Shown here piece after piece: positions 18,346 through 27,811 of a DNA stretch of 64,000 nt; within the stretch, counting starts at the first letter, position 1; every line of letters begins with the position of its first letter. This stretch comes from Edaphobacter lichenicola. GTDB lineage: Bacteria > Acidobacteriota > Terriglobia > Terriglobales > Acidobacteriaceae. The position numbers and the translations under genes are program-made. Where the stretch lies: NCBI RefSeq assembly GCF_014201315.1, contig NZ_JACHDY010000001.1, forward strand, positions 1,302,001 to 1,366,000, written 5' to 3'. Below the pieces are notes generated by a model that did not search any database, was not told the DNA's origin, and saw only the letters and a list, made by a program, of their open reading frames with translations.

Positions 18346-21030
18346 TTAATCCGTACGCAGCGCCTTCATCGGGTCAATCCGTGTCGCTCGTCGCGCCGGA
18401 AAATAACAAGCTGCCAAAGCCACTCCCATCATCAACACCATCACGGCGAGAAAGGTCGACGGGTCGTAAGGCCGCACCCCATACAGCAACGACGACCCCG
18501 CGATCGTTCGAGTCAGCGCCAGCGCAACGATCAGCCCACACCCGGCGCCGGTCAGCGCAAGCCTGCTGCCGCGCCCCAGCACCCACCGAAGCACATCCCT
18601 GCGATCCGCTCCCAGCGCCATGCGTATCCCGATCTCACGCGAACGTTGCCCCACAAGATAAGAGATCACACCATACATCCCAATGCTCGCCAGCACCAGC
18701 GCCGTGCCGGCAAACACAGCCAGCAGAATCATCGCGAACCGCCGCGTGGCAAGCGTGTCGGAGATAACGTCATCCATCGTCTCCGGGTTATAAACCACCT
18801 GCTCCTGATTCATCTGGGTCACCGATCTCTCGATGCTCTTGAAGCTCGGAGTAGCCCCGGACTTCGAACGCACCACCGTATCCATCCCCAGCACAACCAT
18901 ACTCAACTGAACCTCCGGCAACTGCATCATCGATTGATAGGTCTCAGCACGCAGCGGATTAACCAGGTCGCTATCAAGTCCCCACTGATTCACATGCCCC
19001 ACCATCCCCACCACCAGCGCCGGATCGTCAAACTGATCGAGATGAATCCGTTTACCGATCGGATCGGCATCCCCGAAAAATTTCCGCGCGAACACATCGT
19101 CAATCACAATCACCCGCTGTGACTTCTCATCATCGGTGTCCAAAAGAAATCGGCCCCGCAGTAAAGGAATCCCCATCACCCGCAGATAGTCTGCCCCGAC
19201 CAGATACCGTATCGCCGAACGCATCGTGTTCTGGCTTGCTGGCTTCGGCTCTCCCTCCAGCCAGAAGTACTGCTCATCATCTGACATCATAGGCAGCGCA
19301 GCCCACGAAAACGATGCCGCTTCAACATCAGGCGTAAGCGCGATCCTCCGTTGCGCCTCGCGCAGATAGGCCCGCATCGCATCGGGGCTGGCGTCCTTCA
19401 TCTCCGGCGCAGCCTCAAGACCAAACGTCATCACACCCTTCGAACGAAAACCCGGATCCACGTTCGACAGCTTCACCATACTGCGAATCATCAATCCCGC
19501 GCCGATCAACAGCACCAGAGCCGAAGCCATCTGAAGGATCACTAACCAATCCTGCATCCGGTGGTTTGCAACATCTGTCCCGCGTCCTCCGGACTTCAGC
19601 GCGCTCTGTACATTCTGCTTAAACATTTTCATCGCAGGCGCGAAACCAAACAGCGTCCCCGAAGCCAGCGAGATCAACGCCGTAAAGCACAGCACCAGCC
19701 AGTTCATATGAATCTCTGCAGCACGCGGCAACCCCTGCGGCAGCATCTTCACCAGCGCCTGTGTTCCCACAGCAGCCAGCACAAGGCCCAATCCACCACC
19801 CACTATGGAAAGGATCAGACTCTCCGTCAGCAACTGCCGCAACAGACGCCCGCGACTTGCTCCCAGAGCCGACCGCACCGCAAACTCCTGCGCACGGACA
19901 TTCGACCTCGCCAGTAACAGATTCGCAACATTGACACAGGCAATCAGCAGCACAAACACGACAGCCCCCATCAAGACCACCAGCAGCGGGCGCACTTCGC
20001 GTACCAGCGACTCCTTGAACGGCACCAGCCTGGCACGAATCCCCTGATCCTCTGCCGGGAAAGTCGCCTCAAGACCTCGCGAGACTCTCTCCATATCCGC
20101 CTGCGCCTGCTCCAGCGTCACCCCCGGCTTTAGCCTCGCGATACCGTGTATCCCAAGCCCCGCCGCCCGATCACTCAACGCAGGATTTTGAAACTGACCG
20201 ATCGGCACATAGATATCGCTGGCTCGAAAGTTATTGATCGCAAGGTTGAAGCTCGCAGGCATCACCCCGACAACGATATAGTCGCGTCCATCGAGCGTGA
20301 GCGCCTTCCCAATCACATCAGGCCGCCCGCCAAGCTTCCGCTGCCAAAACCCCGCGCCGATCATAGCCACAGGACTCTGCCCAATCTCATCCTCATGCGG
20401 AGCAAACAACCGCCCCGCCACCGGCTTCACCCCTAGAAGCGGAAAAAACTCCGAAGAGACAAGCTCGCCTCGCACCTCCTCCGACGCGCCAGTCCCCGTC
20501 AGGATGTACCCCGTGCTCCGCGAAACAGCCAGCGCACTCAATGTCTTGTTATCGCGCTGCCAGTCGCGAAAGTTCAGGTAGGAGACGGAGCCTTCGTTGA
20601 AGTTCTGCTTAGCCGCATGGACCGTCAACAGCTCCTCGGAGTGAGGATAAGGAAGCGGGTTCAGCAGCACGGCATTGATCACGGAAAAAAGAGCCGTGTT
20701 CGCTCCGATTCCGAGTGCCAGCGTCAGCACCGCCACAACAGTAAATCCACGACTCTTCCCCAACACACGCACACCAAACCGAATATCCTGCCACAGCGTC
20801 TCGACGCCAGGAAGCCCCTGTCTCTCGCGATAGGCCTGCCTCGTCTGCTCCAATCCCCCAAGCCGAATCAGAGCCTGCCGTCGCGCCTCCTCCTCCGACA
20901 TCCCCGACCGGACATTGTCCTCGATGTGCATCTGGAGATGGCTCTCCAGTTCGTCGGCCAGCTCCGTGCCTCCGCTTGAATTGTTCAAAGCCCCAAGAAC
21001 CCGCATCCAGAACGCTCGCAGTCTTCGCAT
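18346..21030 (-). CDS. ADOP-family FtsX/MacB-type permease (full-length form)
   Basis: About 894 residues. A soluble N-terminal domain (ELADELESHLQMHIEDNVRSGMSEEEARRQALIRLGG, quoted in parts: ELESHLQMHIED, EEEARRQALIRLGG) typical of ADOP permeases precedes two MacB_PCD plus FtsX modules. Landmarks are FTVVAVLTLALGIGANTALF, LVVLMGAVVFVLLIACVNVA, the loop QEFAVRSALGASRGRLLRQL, and in the C-terminal module REIGIRMALGADRRDVLR. The ATG at 21030 is preceded by GGAGGAGG at ideal distance, so the nine extra codons to 21057 are rejected. No ATPase or PadR gene adjoins it. The exported substrate is unknown. Confidence 0.93.
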   Translation of the reverse strand: MRRLRAFWMRVLGALNNSSGGTELADELESHLQMHIEDNVRSGMSEEEARRQALIRLGGLEQTRQAYRERQGLPGVETLWQDIRFGVRVLGKSRGFTVVAVLTLALGIGANTALFSVINAVLLNPLPYPHSEELLTVHAAKQNFNEGSVSYLNFRDWQRDNKTLSALAVSRSTGYILTGTGASEEVRGELVSSEFFPLLGVKPVAGRLFAPHEDEIGQSPVAMIGAGFWQRKLGGRPDVIGKALTLDGRDYIVVGVMPASFNLAINNFRASDIYVPIGQFQNPALSDRAAGLGIHGIARLKPGVTLEQAQADMERVSRGLEATFPAEDQGIRARLVPFKESLVREVRPLLVVLMGAVVFVLLIACVNVANLLLARSNVRAQEFAVRSALGASRGRLLRQLLTESLILSIVGGGLGLVLAAVGTQALVKMLPQGLPRAAEIHMNWLVLCFTALISLASGTLFGFAPAMKMFKQNVQSALKSGGRGTDVANHRMQDWLVILQMASALVLLIGAGLMIRSMVKLSNVDPGFRSKGVMTFGLEAAPEMKDASPDAMRAYLREAQRRIALTPDVEAASFSWAALPMMSDDEQYFWLEGEPKPASQNTMRSAIRYLVGADYLRVMGIPLLRGRFLLDTDDEKSQRVIVIDDVFARKFFGDADPIGKRIHLDQFDDPALVVGMVGHVNQWGLDSDLVNPLRAETYQSMMQLPEVQLSMVVLGMDTVVRSKSGATPSFKSIERSVTQMNQEQVVYNPETMDDVISDTLATRRFAMILLAVFAGTALVLASIGMYGVISYLVGQRSREIGIRMALGADRRDVLRWVLGRGSRLALTGAGCGLIVALALTRTIAGSSLLYGVRPYDPSTFLAVMVLMMGVALAACYFPARRATRIDPMKALRTD

Positions 21031-21261
21031 CAAACCTCCTCCACAACAGAGAAGCAACCTGAGACCAGAGCCAGTGTGCGCTGCCCCGCATCCATCCTAG
21101 TCCCGCTGAATCTCCCGGACCACTCCTATTGCCAACCCATACATCCTCTCACTTCCCCTATGGCATAGCAATAGGTATCTCAAAATAAACGGAGAAGTCC
21201 TCGAATTCAGAAGCCTCCACGCAAGCAAAGCTCAGACCGATAAAACGCTGCTACGATAGAC

Positions 21262-21317
21262 GCATGGGAATGAGGTCTCCCAAAACCGCCGTAAGCACCC
21301 GGCTGATGACCTCTGCC
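21262..21317 (+). promoter_or_regulatory. Fluoride riboswitch (crcB motif)
   Basis: About 56 nt, ending 40 bases before crcB. It reads GGGAATGAGGTCTCCC (first hairpin), then AAAACCGCC, a short variable loop, and CGGCTGATGACCTCTGCC. The order and spacing match the crcB-motif consensus: GATGAGG-type stem, the AACYGCC strand that forms the pseudoknot, and the highly conserved GCTGATGRCCTCT. Fluoride binding should turn on the downstream fluoride exporter gene. Confidence 0.9.
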
Positions 21318-21356
21318 AATTCGATCTTCTTAATCTGAGGAACAACGAGGCAGACG

Positions 21357-21779
21357 ATGTCCTATCTCTGGGTCACAATCGGCAGTGCACTGGGCGGTCT
21401 ACTGCGTTACACCATCACCCGCCTCACACTCACCTACAGCATTGGATTTCCCTTCGGCACCATTCTCATCAATGTGCTCGGGTCTTTTGTCATCGGCTAC
21501 TTCGGCACACTCACCCTGCAAAGCGGCCGCTATCCCGCCTCCGAGAACCTCCGTCTCTTCGTCATGGTCGGCATCTGCGGAGGCTTCACCACCTTCTCCT
21601 CCTTCAGCCTCCAGACCTTCGACATGATGCGCTCCGGCGCATGGGGCAGAGCCCTCGCCAACATTCTTCTCTCCGTCATCCTATGCTTCGCCGCAGTAGC
21701 CGCAGGCCATCTGCTCGCCCACCGCGCCGTCCCGGCCCAGGCCATCACTGAAACAGCCCAGGAAGAGTACACGGGGTAA
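21357..21779 (+). CDS. crcB: Fluoride channel/exporter CrcB (Fluc)
   Basis: 140 residues with four membrane segments; dual-topology dimers export F-. Conserved family elements are GSALGGLLRYTITR near the N-terminus (the GxLGAxxRY motif), GTILINVLGSFVIGYF with the channel Asn, and GICGGFTTFSSFSLQTF with the Phe-box and central Na+ site. The protein is shielded by an upstream fluoride riboswitch, strengthening the call. GAGG lies before the ATG. The stop codon falls inside a short tandem repeat. Confidence 0.97.
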   Translation: MSYLWVTIGSALGGLLRYTITRLTLTYSIGFPFGTILINVLGSFVIGYFGTLTLQSGRYPASENLRLFVMVGICGGFTTFSSFSLQTFDMMRSGAWGRALANILLSVILCFAAVAAGHLLAHRAVPAQAITETAQEEYTG

Positions 21780-21818
21780 AGAGGAGTACGCGGGGTAAAG
21801 AACGGTACACGGGTAAAC
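21765..21818 (+). repeat. Three tandem units of about 19 bp across the crcB stop codon
   Basis: GAGTACACGGGGTAAAGAG (21765-21783), GAGTACGCGGGGTAAAGAA (21784-21802) and the shorter CGGTACACGGGTAAAC (21803-21818). The crcB stop TAA (21777-21779) is in unit 1. Each unit carries a TAA, so duplication left the protein unchanged. Confidence 0.8.
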
Positions 21819-21825
21819 TAACCTC

Positions 21826-22164
21826 ATGATCGACGAAGCCACCTTCCGCCGCGAATCTGACCGTGCCCTCGAGTCCCTCAAGCAGTCCCTCATCTCCGCC
21901 GAGGACGACGACGCAGGCTTCGAGTTCGAAGACAACAACGGTGTCATGAACATCCTCTTCGCCAACGGCTCCAGCAAGTTCGTCATCACGCCCAACACCC
22001 CCATCCGTCAGGTCTGGATCTCCGCGCAAGCCACCAGCTACAAACTCGACTGGGCCGAAGCCACCAGCGTCTTCACCCTCACCAAAACCGGAGAAGACCT
22101 CAAGACCCTCACCCAGCGCCTCCTGCGCGAGCACCTCAAAGACCCCACCATCACCCTCCCCTGA
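21826..22164 (+). CDS. cyaY: Frataxin-like iron-binding protein CyaY
   Basis: 112 residues, the usual size. Frataxins bind iron on an acidic helix and modulate Fe-S cluster assembly. Visible are the acidic first helix (MIDEATFRRESDRALESL), the acidic loop SAEDDDAGFEFED, the strand GVMNILFANGSSKFVITPN, and the Gln-Trp signature QVWISAQATSYKLDW. It starts 46 bp after crcB, separated only by the tandem repeats, so it may be read from the same transcript. No isc or suf genes are near. Confidence 0.93.
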   Translation: MIDEATFRRESDRALESLKQSLISAEDDDAGFEFEDNNGVMNILFANGSSKFVITPNTPIRQVWISAQATSYKLDWAEATSVFTLTKTGEDLKTLTQRLLREHLKDPTITLP

Positions 22165-22313
22165 AGCGGCTACCACTACGCCGTAAAGAACCTGCTTGCC
22201 AACTCACAAAACCGTAATAAACTGAACCCTCTAAGTGGCCATTCCGGCCAACTGGGCATAAAGCACAACCTGAGTTTTTACCGCTCCCAACTTGGGAGGA
22301 TGGGATAGCCATC

Positions 22314-23099
22314 ATGACGCCGAAGCTGTCCGTAGCGATCATCACGCTCAACGAAGAGGCCAACCTGGCCCGTACCCTCGCCAGCGTCCAATTCGCCGAC
22401 GAGATCATCGTCGTCGACTCCGGCTCCACCGACCGCACCCTCGAGATCGCCGCCGAATTTAAGGCCAAGCTCTTCCTCGAGCCCTGGCAGGGCTTCGCCG
22501 CCCAGAAGAACTTCGCCATCGAGCGCTGCACCGGCACCTGGATCCTCTCCCTCGACGCCGACGAAGCCCTCACCCCCGAGCTCCAAGCCGAGATAAGCGC
22601 TCTCCTCGCCGCCTCTCCCTCCGCCGACGCTTACCTCCTCCGCCGCCGCAATCTCTTCCTCGGCCGCTGGATCCGCCACGGCGGCTTCTATCCCGACCCC
22701 CACCTCCGCCTCTTCCGCCGCCACTCCGCCAACTTCGCCCCTCCCGCCCGTTTCACCGACCGCCCCGTCCACGAGACCATCGCCCTCGACGGCGTCACCG
22801 AGACCCTCAAACACGACATCGTCCACCACGCCTACCCCACCATCGAGAGCTACATCGAAAGCCTCAACCGCTACAGCACCCTCGGCGCGCAGATCGTCAT
22901 CGACAAGGGCCACACCAGCGACTCACGCCTCGCACTCCTGCACAACGTCCTCATCCTCCCCCTCCTCACTTTCTTCCGAAACTATCTTCTCCGCCTCGGC
23001 TTCCTCGACGGCCGCGAGGGCCTCCTCCTCCACCTCTACCACTCCACCTACACCAGCTGGCAGTACGCCAAGGCCTGGCAAACCGCCCGCAGATCCTGA
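22314..23099 (+). CDS. Family 2 glycosyltransferase (WaaE/KdtX-like)
   Basis: 261 residues. GT-A fold with the N-terminal LSVAIITLNEEANLARTLAS, DEIIVVDSGSTDRTLEIA and the metal-binding ILSLDADEALTPEL. The middle contains the family's NLFLGRWIRHGGFYPDPHLRLFRR and HETIALDG, as in LPS core beta-1,4-glucosyltransferases related to WaaE. The C-terminal stretch with LILPLLTFFRNYLLRLGFLDG suggests membrane association. GGGAGG precedes the ATG. It probably adds a sugar to LPS core or another envelope glycan; donor and acceptor are unknown. Confidence 0.92.
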   Translation: MTPKLSVAIITLNEEANLARTLASVQFADEIIVVDSGSTDRTLEIAAEFKAKLFLEPWQGFAAQKNFAIERCTGTWILSLDADEALTPELQAEISALLAASPSADAYLLRRRNLFLGRWIRHGGFYPDPHLRLFRRHSANFAPPARFTDRPVHETIALDGVTETLKHDIVHHAYPTIESYIESLNRYSTLGAQIVIDKGHTSDSRLALLHNVLILPLLTFFRNYLLRLGFLDGREGLLLHLYHSTYTSWQYAKAWQTARRS

Positions 23100-23245
23100 C
23101 CGCAGAACTTCCTCCCTCAAGAAAAGTAATCGTCATTTCGACCGAAGCGGTTCACAGTCTCATCGTGAACCGCGCAGTGGAGAAACCCCCGCATTTGTCT
23201 TTGTCTTTGCTCTCGCTTTGCCTCCCTCTGGTGTAAAACAAAACC

Positions 23246-25768
23246 ATGCCTAAACGCATGCCCCTGGCCCTGCTCGCCCTCTCCGCAATTTATGCCACTC
23301 TTCCGGTTACAATCTCCGCGCAGACCATCACCGACAAAACCACCGGCATGAAGCACCTCGACGGCTATCTCCCGCTCGACTGGGACGCCAAAGCCGGCAA
23401 GCTCTACCTCGAGATCCCCCACCTCGATGCCAGCGGCCGCAGCCCCGACCTCCTCTACACCCACTCCCTCCCCTACGGCACCGGCTCCAACGATCTCGGC
23501 CTCGACCGCGGCCAAATCTCCTCCGGCGAAATCCTCCACTTCGAGCGCACCGGCCCCAAAGTCCTCCTCGTCGAACCCAACCAAGCCTTCCGCTCCACCT
23601 CCACCGACCCGCTCGAACAGCTAGCCGTCCGCCAGTCCTTCCCCGAGTCCATCCTCTACGGCTTCAAGGTCGAGGCCGAAGACGCGAACGGCGCAGTCCT
23701 CATCGACGCAACCGACTTCTACCTCCGCGACGCTCACGGCGTAGCCGAAACCCTCACCACCACCAAGCAAGGCACCTACAAACTCGACCCCACCCGCTCC
23801 ACCATCGCCCTCGACGCCACCAAAGCCTTCCCCAAAAACACTGAAGTCGAGTCCATCCTCACCTTCACCACCGACGACCCAGCCAAAGCCGAGTTCGTCA
23901 ACAACGTCACCCCCGACCCCCACGCCCTCACCCTCCGCGAGCACCAGTCCTTCATCGAGCTCCCCGGCCCCGGCTTCACGCCCCGCCGCTTCGACCCCCG
24001 CGCCGGCTACTTCCCCACCACCTACCGCGACTACGCAGCCCCTCTAGGCGCCCCGCTCGACCAGCACTTCATCATCCGCCACCGCCTCCTCAAAAAAGAT
24101 CCCGCCTGCACCCACGCCTGCGAGGCCGTAATCCCCATCCAGTACTATGTCGACCGCGGCGCCGCCGAGCCCATCCGCACCGCCCTCCTCGAAGGCGCTC
24201 GCTGGTGGGACCAGGCCTTTCAAGCCGCAGGCTGGGCCAAAGGCACCTTCCGCGTCGACATCCTCCCCGCCGACGCCGACCCCATGGACATCCGCTACAA
24301 CATCATCCAGTGGGTCCATCGCTACACCCGCGGCTGGAGCTACGGCTCCGCAGTAGTCGACCCCCGCACCGGCGAGATCCTCAAAGGCAACGTAACCCTC
24401 GGCTCCCTCCGCAGCCGCCAGGACTACCTCATCGCCGAAGCCCTCCTCAGCCCCTACGTCAACGGCAAACCCCTCCCGCCGGCAAACGATCCCATGCTCC
24501 AGATGGCCCTAGCCCGCACCCGCCAACTAGCCGCGCATGAAACCGGTCACACCCTCGGCCTCGCCCACAACTTCGCCGCCAGTTCCTTCCCCCACACCCC
24601 AGAAGAGTCCGTCTCCGTCATGGACTACCCCCACCCCTACATCACGCTCAACAAAGAAGGCATCCCCACCCTCGCGCAAAGCTACGCCGTCAACATCGGC
24701 ATCTGGGACAAGGTCGCCATCGACTACGGCTACCGCGAATTCGATCTCGTCGAGGGTAAACGGCACTACGGCGTTTCGTTCGAATCCCCCGAAGGACTGA
24801 ACGCCATCCTCGAAGCCAGCGAAAAAACCGGCCTCATCTACATCACCGACGAAGACGCCCGCCCCTTCGGCGGCGCGCACCCCCACGCCCACCTCTGGGA
24901 CAACGGGACTGATCCCGCAGCGGAGCTGGACCGCATCCTAACCATCCGCACCGCCGCCCTAGCCCGCTTCGGCGAAGACGCCATCAGGCCCGGCGCACCC
25001 ATGGCCCAGCTAGAAGACACCCTCGTCCCCCTCTACCTCCTCCACCGCTACCAAACCGAAGCCGCGATCAAAGAGATCGGCGGCCTCGACTACCGCTATC
25101 AACTCCGCGGCGACAACCAACCCGCGCCCGAGATCGTCCCCTCCGCCGAACAGAAAAAAGCCCTCACCGCCGTCCTCAAAACTCTCTCACCCGACACTCT
25201 AACCCTCCCCGAGCCCCTCCTGAAAATCCTCCCACCCCGCCCCCCCGGCCTGCCCCGCACACGCGAATCCTTCCCCTCCGAGACCGGCCTCACCTTCGAC
25301 CCCATCGCCACCGCCGAGTCCGCCGCCGACCTCACCCTCAACGTCCTCCTCGACCCCGCCCGCGCCTCACGCATCGTCCAGTACCACATGCGCCTCGCCG
25401 ACGCCCCCTCCCTCCGCGGCGTCCTCGAAGCCATCTCCAAGACCACCGCCGAGAGACCCGAAGGCGGCCACACCATGTCCTCCGAAGTAGAGCGAGCCGT
25501 AGAGTTCCGCGCCCTCGAAGCCATGCTCTCCCTCGCCGTCAACCCGCTAGCCTCCACCCAGGCCCGAGCCATCGCCCGCTCCCACCTCAACGACCTCCTC
25601 AAGCAGTGGACCACCGCCGCCCCGCTCACCGACACCGCCGAAGCCATCCACCGCGCCGCCCTCATCGACCGCATCAACGACTTCAACCGCGACCCCGCCA
25701 AATTCATCCCCGCCAAACCCATCGAAGCCCCACCCGGCATGCCCATCGGCGACGAAGACGCCTTCTGA
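23246..25768 (+). CDS. Secreted zinc metalloprotease with DUF5117/DUF4953-type domains
   Basis: 840 residues with a signal peptide (LALLALSAIYATLPVTISA). The N-terminal region starts GMKHLDGYLPLDWDAK, typical of DUF5117. The metzincin-like zinc site HETGHTLGLAHN has His431, Glu432, His435 and His441, and a downstream Met-turn candidate is VSVMDYPHPY. A long helical C-terminal region follows. Secreted or periplasmic endopeptidase is the expected role; the natural substrate is unknown. The coding strand is extremely C-rich, which is why long antisense frames appear over it. It is followed by an aspartic protease-like gene on the same strand. Confidence 0.92.
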   Translation: MPKRMPLALLALSAIYATLPVTISAQTITDKTTGMKHLDGYLPLDWDAKAGKLYLEIPHLDASGRSPDLLYTHSLPYGTGSNDLGLDRGQISSGEILHFERTGPKVLLVEPNQAFRSTSTDPLEQLAVRQSFPESILYGFKVEAEDANGAVLIDATDFYLRDAHGVAETLTTTKQGTYKLDPTRSTIALDATKAFPKNTEVESILTFTTDDPAKAEFVNNVTPDPHALTLREHQSFIELPGPGFTPRRFDPRAGYFPTTYRDYAAPLGAPLDQHFIIRHRLLKKDPACTHACEAVIPIQYYVDRGAAEPIRTALLEGARWWDQAFQAAGWAKGTFRVDILPADADPMDIRYNIIQWVHRYTRGWSYGSAVVDPRTGEILKGNVTLGSLRSRQDYLIAEALLSPYVNGKPLPPANDPMLQMALARTRQLAAHETGHTLGLAHNFAASSFPHTPEESVSVMDYPHPYITLNKEGIPTLAQSYAVNIGIWDKVAIDYGYREFDLVEGKRHYGVSFESPEGLNAILEASEKTGLIYITDEDARPFGGAHPHAHLWDNGTDPAAELDRILTIRTAALARFGEDAIRPGAPMAQLEDTLVPLYLLHRYQTEAAIKEIGGLDYRYQLRGDNQPAPEIVPSAEQKKALTAVLKTLSPDTLTLPEPLLKILPPRPPGLPRTRESFPSETGLTFDPIATAESAADLTLNVLLDPARASRIVQYHMRLADAPSLRGVLEAISKTTAERPEGGHTMSSEVERAVEFRALEAMLSLAVNPLASTQARAIARSHLNDLLKQWTTAAPLTDTAEAIHRAALIDRINDFNRDPAKFIPAKPIEAPPGMPIGDEDAF

Positions 25769-25894
25769 TTCTCCTCAGAAACCGACTCTCCAGAAAATCC
25801 ACAAGGAAATCCCACAAACGATACACCACATCCAGAACTCGTTCTGGACTTAGCAATAGAAGAAATCTCTTTTCTTAAATATATTCAACTCAAC

Positions 25895-27511
25895 ATGAAC
25901 GACTCGGCCGCTGCGATTCTGCCTGCCTCTTGGTTATCCCTCTTCGTCTTAGCCATCCTCACGTCAACCGGCTTTGCACAGACAGCTCCCTCTGCTAAAA
26001 GTGCTTCCTGCAAAATCGATCATGCTGCCCCCACCCCAACCGAGTTGGCGTTTTACCGTGACGACTATAAAAAGTCGGCTGACCTCGCCGCAGCCGAATA
26101 CAAGGCTGACCCCAAAAACAGTCGCAGCCGGCAGCTTGAGATTGACAGCCTGATAGGTCAGGGCAAACTCGACGAAGCCAGAAAAAAGACCGATGCATGG
26201 ACCCTCGCCGAGCCAACAGATCCTGTCGCGATCGTCACCGCCGGCGAGCTCCGCCACGCTGAAGGAGACTGGGTCGAGTCCTACGCGCTCATGCTCAAGG
26301 CGCTCAAGCTCGACCCCTGTCTCCCCGCCGCCTACGAGGGGCTGGCCGAGTATGAATCCCTCGCCGGCTACCACGCCACCGCACAAAAACATCTCGTACT
26401 TGCCCACCAACTCAGCCCCAACAACGAGAACATTCGTTTCGCCTGGATCAACTCCCTGAACGACGAACAGTCCGCAGCCGAACTTGCAAATTTTGTCCAA
26501 GAAGCCAAATCGATCGACGACAAGCGTCGAACTTCCCTGGCCAGGCGGCTCGAACAGGAAGACTCCAGCCTCAAAAATCGTTGCGAACTATCATCTGCAA
26601 CCGGACCCCTGCAAATACCGATGACACCCGTCTACGGTGCCATCGGTATCGACCACTACGGTCTTGAAATCGCCTTCAACGGACACAAACGCACCCTCCA
26701 GATCGACACCGGCGCCAGCGGGTTTCTCCTCACGCACAGCAAATTCTCCGGAATAGGTCTGCAAAAGGTGAACTCCTCCCGCGTCTGGGGCTTCGGCGAT
26801 CAGGGCTCCAACGCCATCGACCAATTCACCGCCGCATCGGTTCATATCGGAGGCATCGAATTCAAGAACTGCAACGTCGGTGCTCTGGAAAACTTCAGCG
26901 TCATGGGCGGTGGCCACATCGGCCAGGCCCTCGATACAAGCGACGGCCTCGTTGGAACCGACATCTTCTCTCGTTACCTCGTCACCGTCGACTACGTAAA
27001 ACACGAGATCCGCCTTGAGCCGTTGCCGCAATCTTCCTCCGCTCCCACGGCGCCACTGGACGGGCTCGGTGGTGACCCGGCAAACGACCTCAGCAGCTTC
27101 GACCGCATCAAGCCGCCATCCATGCAGAACTGGACCAGCATCTACCGCCGGGGCCACCAGCTCATCATGCCCGTCGTCATCAACAGCAGCAAGCCGACGC
27201 TCTTCATTGTCGATACCGGCTCCTTCACCAACTTGATCGACACGGACTTCGCCAAGCAAGTGACCCAAACAAAGGACTCCATGAACCTTATCCGTGGCGT
27301 CTCCGGAGTAAGCAAACTGAAAGAAGCTGGCAGCTTCACCGCAGACTTCGCTGGCCTTCGGCTTCCCGTCACCAATATGGACTCGCTCAACCTGTCACGA
27401 TTCGACGGAGTTCACGGCTTCCTCGGCTACCCCACTCTCGAACAGCTCGTCATGCACATCGACTATCGCGACAACCTGGTCCTGTTCGAAGCTCCCAACG
27501 GACACAAGTGA
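25895..27511 (+). CDS. Secreted TPR plus retropepsin-like aspartic protease protein
   Basis: 538 residues. Signal peptide to about residue 29 (ending TGFAQ), then a helical TPR-like region at about 45-215 (NSRSRQLEIDSLIGQGKLDE, KALKLDPCLPAAYEGLAEYE), then a two-lobed aspartyl protease region. Each lobe has its own Asp-Thr-Gly: Asp271 in LQIDTGASGFLL and Asp440 in FIVDTGSFTNLID, each followed by a hydrophobic-Gly stretch. This is the 'aspartyl protease family' architecture found in several Gram-negative phyla, with both lobes on one chain. The ATG at 25895 gives the signal peptide. A 126-bp AT-rich gap separates it from the metalloprotease gene. Confidence 0.88.
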   Translation: MNDSAAAILPASWLSLFVLAILTSTGFAQTAPSAKSASCKIDHAAPTPTELAFYRDDYKKSADLAAAEYKADPKNSRSRQLEIDSLIGQGKLDEARKKTDAWTLAEPTDPVAIVTAGELRHAEGDWVESYALMLKALKLDPCLPAAYEGLAEYESLAGYHATAQKHLVLAHQLSPNNENIRFAWINSLNDEQSAAELANFVQEAKSIDDKRRTSLARRLEQEDSSLKNRCELSSATGPLQIPMTPVYGAIGIDHYGLEIAFNGHKRTLQIDTGASGFLLTHSKFSGIGLQKVNSSRVWGFGDQGSNAIDQFTAASVHIGGIEFKNCNVGALENFSVMGGGHIGQALDTSDGLVGTDIFSRYLVTVDYVKHEIRLEPLPQSSSAPTAPLDGLGGDPANDLSSFDRIKPPSMQNWTSIYRRGHQLIMPVVINSSKPTLFIVDTGSFTNLIDTDFAKQVTQTKDSMNLIRGVSGVSKLKEAGSFTADFAGLRLPVTNMDSLNLSRFDGVHGFLGYPTLEQLVMHIDYRDNLVLFEAPNGHK

Positions 27512-27811
27512 AGAAGCGTACGACTCACCTTCTCCTCCGCTAAGGTGAGGTCTGCCAAAACCCGCCTCTCTTCAAACTCACTCCACCGAAACACCACATC
27601 TTCACCATCAATCACCATCGAAATACCACAACAACGACACCAGAGACAGCCAGAGAATAAATCGAAAGATCACCCCCCACGCGCCTGCTCTCGGATGACT
27701 CCCGGATCGGGACTCAAGACCGCCGCAGCACCAATCCGAAGCTACGCGCAGCCACCAACGCTTGTTCCATCAAGCAGCCTGATTCGCCCGAGGGCAGAGC
27801 CCTCCCAAAAT

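Noticed and set aside
24780..24800. TTCGAATCC-like string resembling a tRNA T-arm
   Set aside because: Lies inside the metalloprotease coding frame with no surrounding cloverleaf.
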